Shown in pieces: positions 39,793 to 42,324 of a DNA stretch of 42,324 nt (its first letter is position 1; each line of letters begins with the position of its first letter). Made by a program: the position numbers and the translations under genes. The notes under the pieces were generated by a model that worked only from the letters and a program-made list of their open reading frames with translations, was not told the origin of the DNA and searched no databases. Source of the DNA: CAYLZO01 sp964387775 (lineage in GTDB: Bacteria > Chloroflexota > Anaerolineae > JAAYZQ01); assembly GCA_964387775.1 (NCBI GenBank), contig CAYLZO010000013.1:1-42324 (forward strand). The letters are read 5' to 3'.

Positions 39793-40032
39793 ATGGAGAG
39801 ACTGAAAATCTTGCTCAACCAGTTCGAGTTTCACCTGCTCCTCTTTCTGGCCGGTCTGGTCCTGTTCACCCAGCCCTTGCTGATCATGGCCAGCAACGGA
39901 AGTCCCGATTCTGTTCTCCTGTCTCTCTTTCTCCCGTGGGCGGCCATCATCGTCCTGCTCTTTCTCGCCAGCCGGAGCTATCGCTCGCGGGCCGCTGAAC
40001 ACGAGGAAAGCCAAGACGGAGGAGAGTGGTAG
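39793..40032 (+). CDS. Small two-TM membrane protein upstream of the SLC5 sensor
   Basis: A 79-residue protein with two hydrophobic helices (about 14-32, LLLFLAGLVLFTQPLLIM, and 41-59, LLSLFLPWAAIIVLLFLA) and a charged C-terminal tail (SRSYRSRAAEHEESQDGGEW). Its ATG directly follows the sensor F stop and its TAG directly precedes the next ATG, so all three are likely translated in series. I do not recognise a family. Position and topology recall small membrane ORFs coupled to SLC5-type sensor or transporter genes (for example the short ORF before cbrA in pseudomonads, from memory). An accessory subunit of the SLC5 sensor is an inference. Confidence 0.7.
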   Translation: MERLKILLNQFEFHLLLFLAGLVLFTQPLLIMASNGSPDSVLLSLFLPWAAIIVLLFLASRSYRSRAAEHEESQDGGEW

Positions 40033-42324
40033 ATGTACGATCCTCTGACCGTAGTCCTGATCGTCTGCCTCTACGTCGGCCTACTGTTTTTGATCGCCCT
40101 CTGGGTCGAGCGGCGGTCGCCCCTGGGCCGGCGGTTGGCGGGGAGCCCGGGGGTCTATGCCCTGGCCCTGGCCGTCTATTGCACGTCGTGGACGTTTTAC
40201 GGAAGCGTGGGCACGGCTGCCAGTTCGGGCATGCTTTTCCTGCCCATCTATTTGGGGCCGACGCTGATGATCGCCCTGTGGTGGTTCGTCCTGCGTAAAC
40301 TGGTGCGGATCAAGGCCGAGCAGCGCATCACCAGCATCGCCGACTTTATCTCGGCCCGCTACGGCAAGGCCCAGTCCTTGGCAGCCCTGGCCACGGTGAT
40401 CGCCCTGGTGGGCACGGCACCCTACATCGCCCTCCAGCTCGAATCGGTGACGGCGACCTTTACGCTGATGACGGCCGGGGGCGGGGGGCTGGGCTCCTGG
40501 GTGGGGCAGAACGTGGACCTCGTCGTGGTGGGCCTCATGATCCTCTTTACCATCATCTTTGGCGTCCGGCATTTGGACCCCACGGAGCGCCACGAGGGTG
40601 TGGTGACCGCCCTGGCCGTCGAGAGTGTGGTCAAGCTGGTCGCCTTTCTGGCCGCCGGCGTCTTTGTGACCTACTTTTTGTTCAACGGCTTTGGCGACGT
40701 TTTCCGGCGCTATCCCGAAAGCGCCCAGTTGGTCAACTTTGCCGGCAGCGACGTCTCTTCGCAACTGACCTGGATGACGTACCTGCTCCTGTCCATGTCG
40801 GCCATCCTCTTTTTGCCCCGCCAGTTCCACGTCGCCGTCGTCGAAAACGCGGACGAGAGACACATCCGGACGGCCATCTGGCTCTTTCCCCTCTACATGC
40901 TCTTGATCACGGTCTTTGTGATGCCCATCGCCATCGGCGGCCTGCTGCAAGGGTATTCCATCACCCAGGCAGACACCTTTGTTCTCCGCCTGCCCCTCGA
41001 CCAGGGGCAGCCCTGGCTGGCCCTCCTGGTGTTTATCGGCGGCTTCTCGGCGGCCACAGGCATGATCATCGTCAGCGCTATGACCATCGCCACGATGGTC
41101 ACCAACCACCTGATGCTGCCCGTCGTAGAATCGGTCCAGGGGCTGGGGTTCCTCCGGCGGCAGCTCTTGCGAGCCCGTTGGGTGGCCGTGGCGGCCATTC
41201 TGCTCCTGGGCTACGGGTTCGCCCGCCTGATCGGCGAGTCCTATACCCTGGTCAACATGGGCCTCATCTCTTTTGCCGCCGTGCTCCAGTTTGCCCCGGC
41301 CATCTTGGGCGGCCTCTTTTGGGAGAAGGCCAACCGCAAGGGCGCCCTCCTGGGGCTGGGCACCGGCTTTGTGGTTTGGGCCTACACACTGTTCATCCCC
41401 TCCTTTGCCAAGAGTGGCTGGCTGCCCACGGGCTGGCTCGAAAATGGCCCGCTGGGGCTCGCCTTCCTGAACCCCGAGCACCTCTTGGGCCTGACGGGCA
41501 TGGCCCCGCTGACCCACGCGGTCTTTTGGTCCCTCGGCCTCAACGTCGGCGCCTACGTCCTCGGTTCCCTCTTTTTTGAGCAGCAAGAAGAGGAAGAGCG
41601 GACGGCAGCGGCCTTTGTCGGGGCGCTGGAAGCCGGCGTGCCTACCCGGCCCCTGGCCCTGGGGGAGACCACCGTTGACCTGGCGGAGAAACGACTCATC
41701 CTGGAAAACCTGTTGGGCCGCTACTTTGACACGGCTACCGTGGACAACATCATTCGACGCGCCCTGGACGCGGTGGGCGTTTGGGGGCAGAGACAGATCT
41801 CGGTCGGCGAACTCATCGAAGTGCAGACCGAGATCGAGCGGGTGCTGGCCGGCTCCATCGGGGCGGCCGCCGCCAGCCAGGCCTTGAGGCAAGCCGCGCT
41901 CTTTACCGAGCAAGAAACCCGGGACCTGTCCGGCGTGTACGGCGAGATCCTGGCCAGTCTGCGGGTATCGCCTGAAGAGCTGCGCCGCCGGATCGACTAC
42001 TACCAGGAGCGGGACGAGTTGTTGGCCCAACAGGCCCAAGAGATGGAAGAGCAGGTCCTGGCCCGCACCCGGGCCCTGGAGACGGCGGCCGACGTAGCCC
42101 GGGCGGCTTCTTCCGTCCTCGACCCGGATCGTTTGATCGAGGAGGTCGTGGAGGTGATCCGCACCCGCTTTGCCCTCTACTACGTCGGTCTCTTTCTGGT
42201 AGACCAGGCCAACGAGTGGGCTCTCTTGCGGGCCGGCACCGGGTCCGCCGGGCGGGCCATGCGGGCGCGCGGGCACAAGATCCGGGTGGGTCAGGGCATG
42301 GTCGGCTGGAGCATCGCCCACGCC
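40033..42324 (+). CDS. SLC5 transporter-STAC-GAF sensor fusion, 3'-truncated by the window edge
   Basis: The frame is open from ATG 40033 to the end (764 codons). Residues 1-515 form a sodium:solute symporter (SLC5) domain of about 13 TM with YALALAVYCTSWTFYGSVG, ITSIADFISARYGKA and PYIALQLESVTATF, as in the CbrA sensor kinase. A soluble segment (about 535-650, EKRLILENLLGRYFDTATVDNIIRRAL) fits the STAC domain that links SLC5 to two-component modules. A coiled coil (YYQERDELLAQQAQEMEEQV) leads into a GAF1 of the same family as sensors C-F, cut at the edge. Whether it ends in the shared tail or in a kinase cannot be seen. The likely role is coupling solute transport or occupancy to signalling. 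Confidence 0.87.
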   Translation, partial: MYDPLTVVLIVCLYVGLLFLIALWVERRSPLGRRLAGSPGVYALALAVYCTSWTFYGSVGTAASSGMLFLPIYLGPTLMIALWWFVLRKLVRIKAEQRITSIADFISARYGKAQSLAALATVIALVGTAPYIALQLESVTATFTLMTAGGGGLGSWVGQNVDLVVVGLMILFTIIFGVRHLDPTERHEGVVTALAVESVVKLVAFLAAGVFVTYFLFNGFGDVFRRYPESAQLVNFAGSDVSSQLTWMTYLLLSMSAILFLPRQFHVAVVENADERHIRTAIWLFPLYMLLITVFVMPIAIGGLLQGYSITQADTFVLRLPLDQGQPWLALLVFIGGFSAATGMIIVSAMTIATMVTNHLMLPVVESVQGLGFLRRQLLRARWVAVAAILLLGYGFARLIGESYTLVNMGLISFAAVLQFAPAILGGLFWEKANRKGALLGLGTGFVVWAYTLFIPSFAKSGWLPTGWLENGPLGLAFLNPEHLLGLTGMAPLTHAVFWSLGLNVGAYVLGSLFFEQQEEEERTAAAFVGALEAGVPTRPLALGETTVDLAEKRLILENLLGRYFDTATVDNIIRRALDAVGVWGQRQISVGELIEVQTEIERVLAGSIGAAAASQALRQAALFTEQETRDLSGVYGEILASLRVSPEELRRRIDYYQERDELLAQQAQEMEEQVLARTRALETAADVARAASSVLDPDRLIEEVVEVIRTRFALYYVGLFLVDQANEWALLRAGTGSAGRAMRARGHKIRVGQGMVGWSIAHA

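Noticed and set aside
40081..42321. A 746-codon minus-strand frame at the right edge
   Set aside because: The plus strand encodes a well-supported SLC5-STAC-GAF protein with no stop codon; the minus translation is charged low-complexity sequence.

Overview
The window is high-GC bacterial DNA that looks like a metagenome-derived scaffold: a run of ten Ns sits inside one gene. A LysW carrier pathway, sigma70-type promoters, many Cache/HAMP/GAF sensor proteins ending in the same tail, and heptamer-type intergenic repeats together suggest Chloroflexota (Anaerolineae or a neighbouring class). This placement is an inference from gene content; no rRNA or tRNA gene is visible.

Region 1 (1-8840, minus strand) is amino-acid biosynthesis. 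It holds an ilvD-ilvB-ilvN-ilvC-leuA operon, with leuA running off the left edge, preceded by two tandem leader regions. The upstream leader encodes a 34-residue peptide rich in Ile/Leu/Val, followed by a terminator whose 5' arm can instead pair with the end of the peptide gene, which is a classical ribosome-mediated attenuator. The downstream leader is a diverged copy with no stop codon before its terminator. Upstream lies a class Ic aspartate aminotransferase gene with its own promoter and a terminator-like hairpin at the transcript start.

Region 2 (8854-17932, plus strand) carries argG-argH-lysW-lysX-lysY-lysZ-lysJ-lysK. A consensus promoter and a 26-residue leader peptide with four Arg codons, followed by a pause-like hairpin and a strong terminator, precede argG. 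Arginine-type attenuation and linkage to argGH imply that the LysW carrier route here makes ornithine for arginine, possibly also lysine. A RelE/Phd-YefM toxin-antitoxin pair lies in the opposite orientation between lysY and lysZ. Short 7-nt-periodic repeats fill the gene junctions and in places form the ends of the coding sequences.

Region 3 (18065-20143, minus) is an S9 family serine peptidase.

Region 4 (20285 to the right edge, plus) is a signalling operon of about 22 kb: two receiver-only response regulators, one complete Cache-HAMP-GAF histidine kinase, a lipoprotein substrate-binding protein with no transporter beside it, a short-chain dehydrogenase, and a series of membrane sensors. 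The five sensors whose ends lie in the window differ at the N-terminus (Cache, multi-TM, or both) but share GAF, partial GAF and a conserved tail that stops after the first strand of what would be another GAF; none has a recognisable output domain. One is split by an in-frame amber codon. The last gene is an SLC5 transporter-STAC-GAF fusion preceded by a 79-residue two-TM protein. Adjacent genes mostly abut or overlap by 4-8 nt. I infer a multi-input receptor array feeding one kinase and two stand-alone receivers; this and the two sets of attenuators are the most novel parts of the window.
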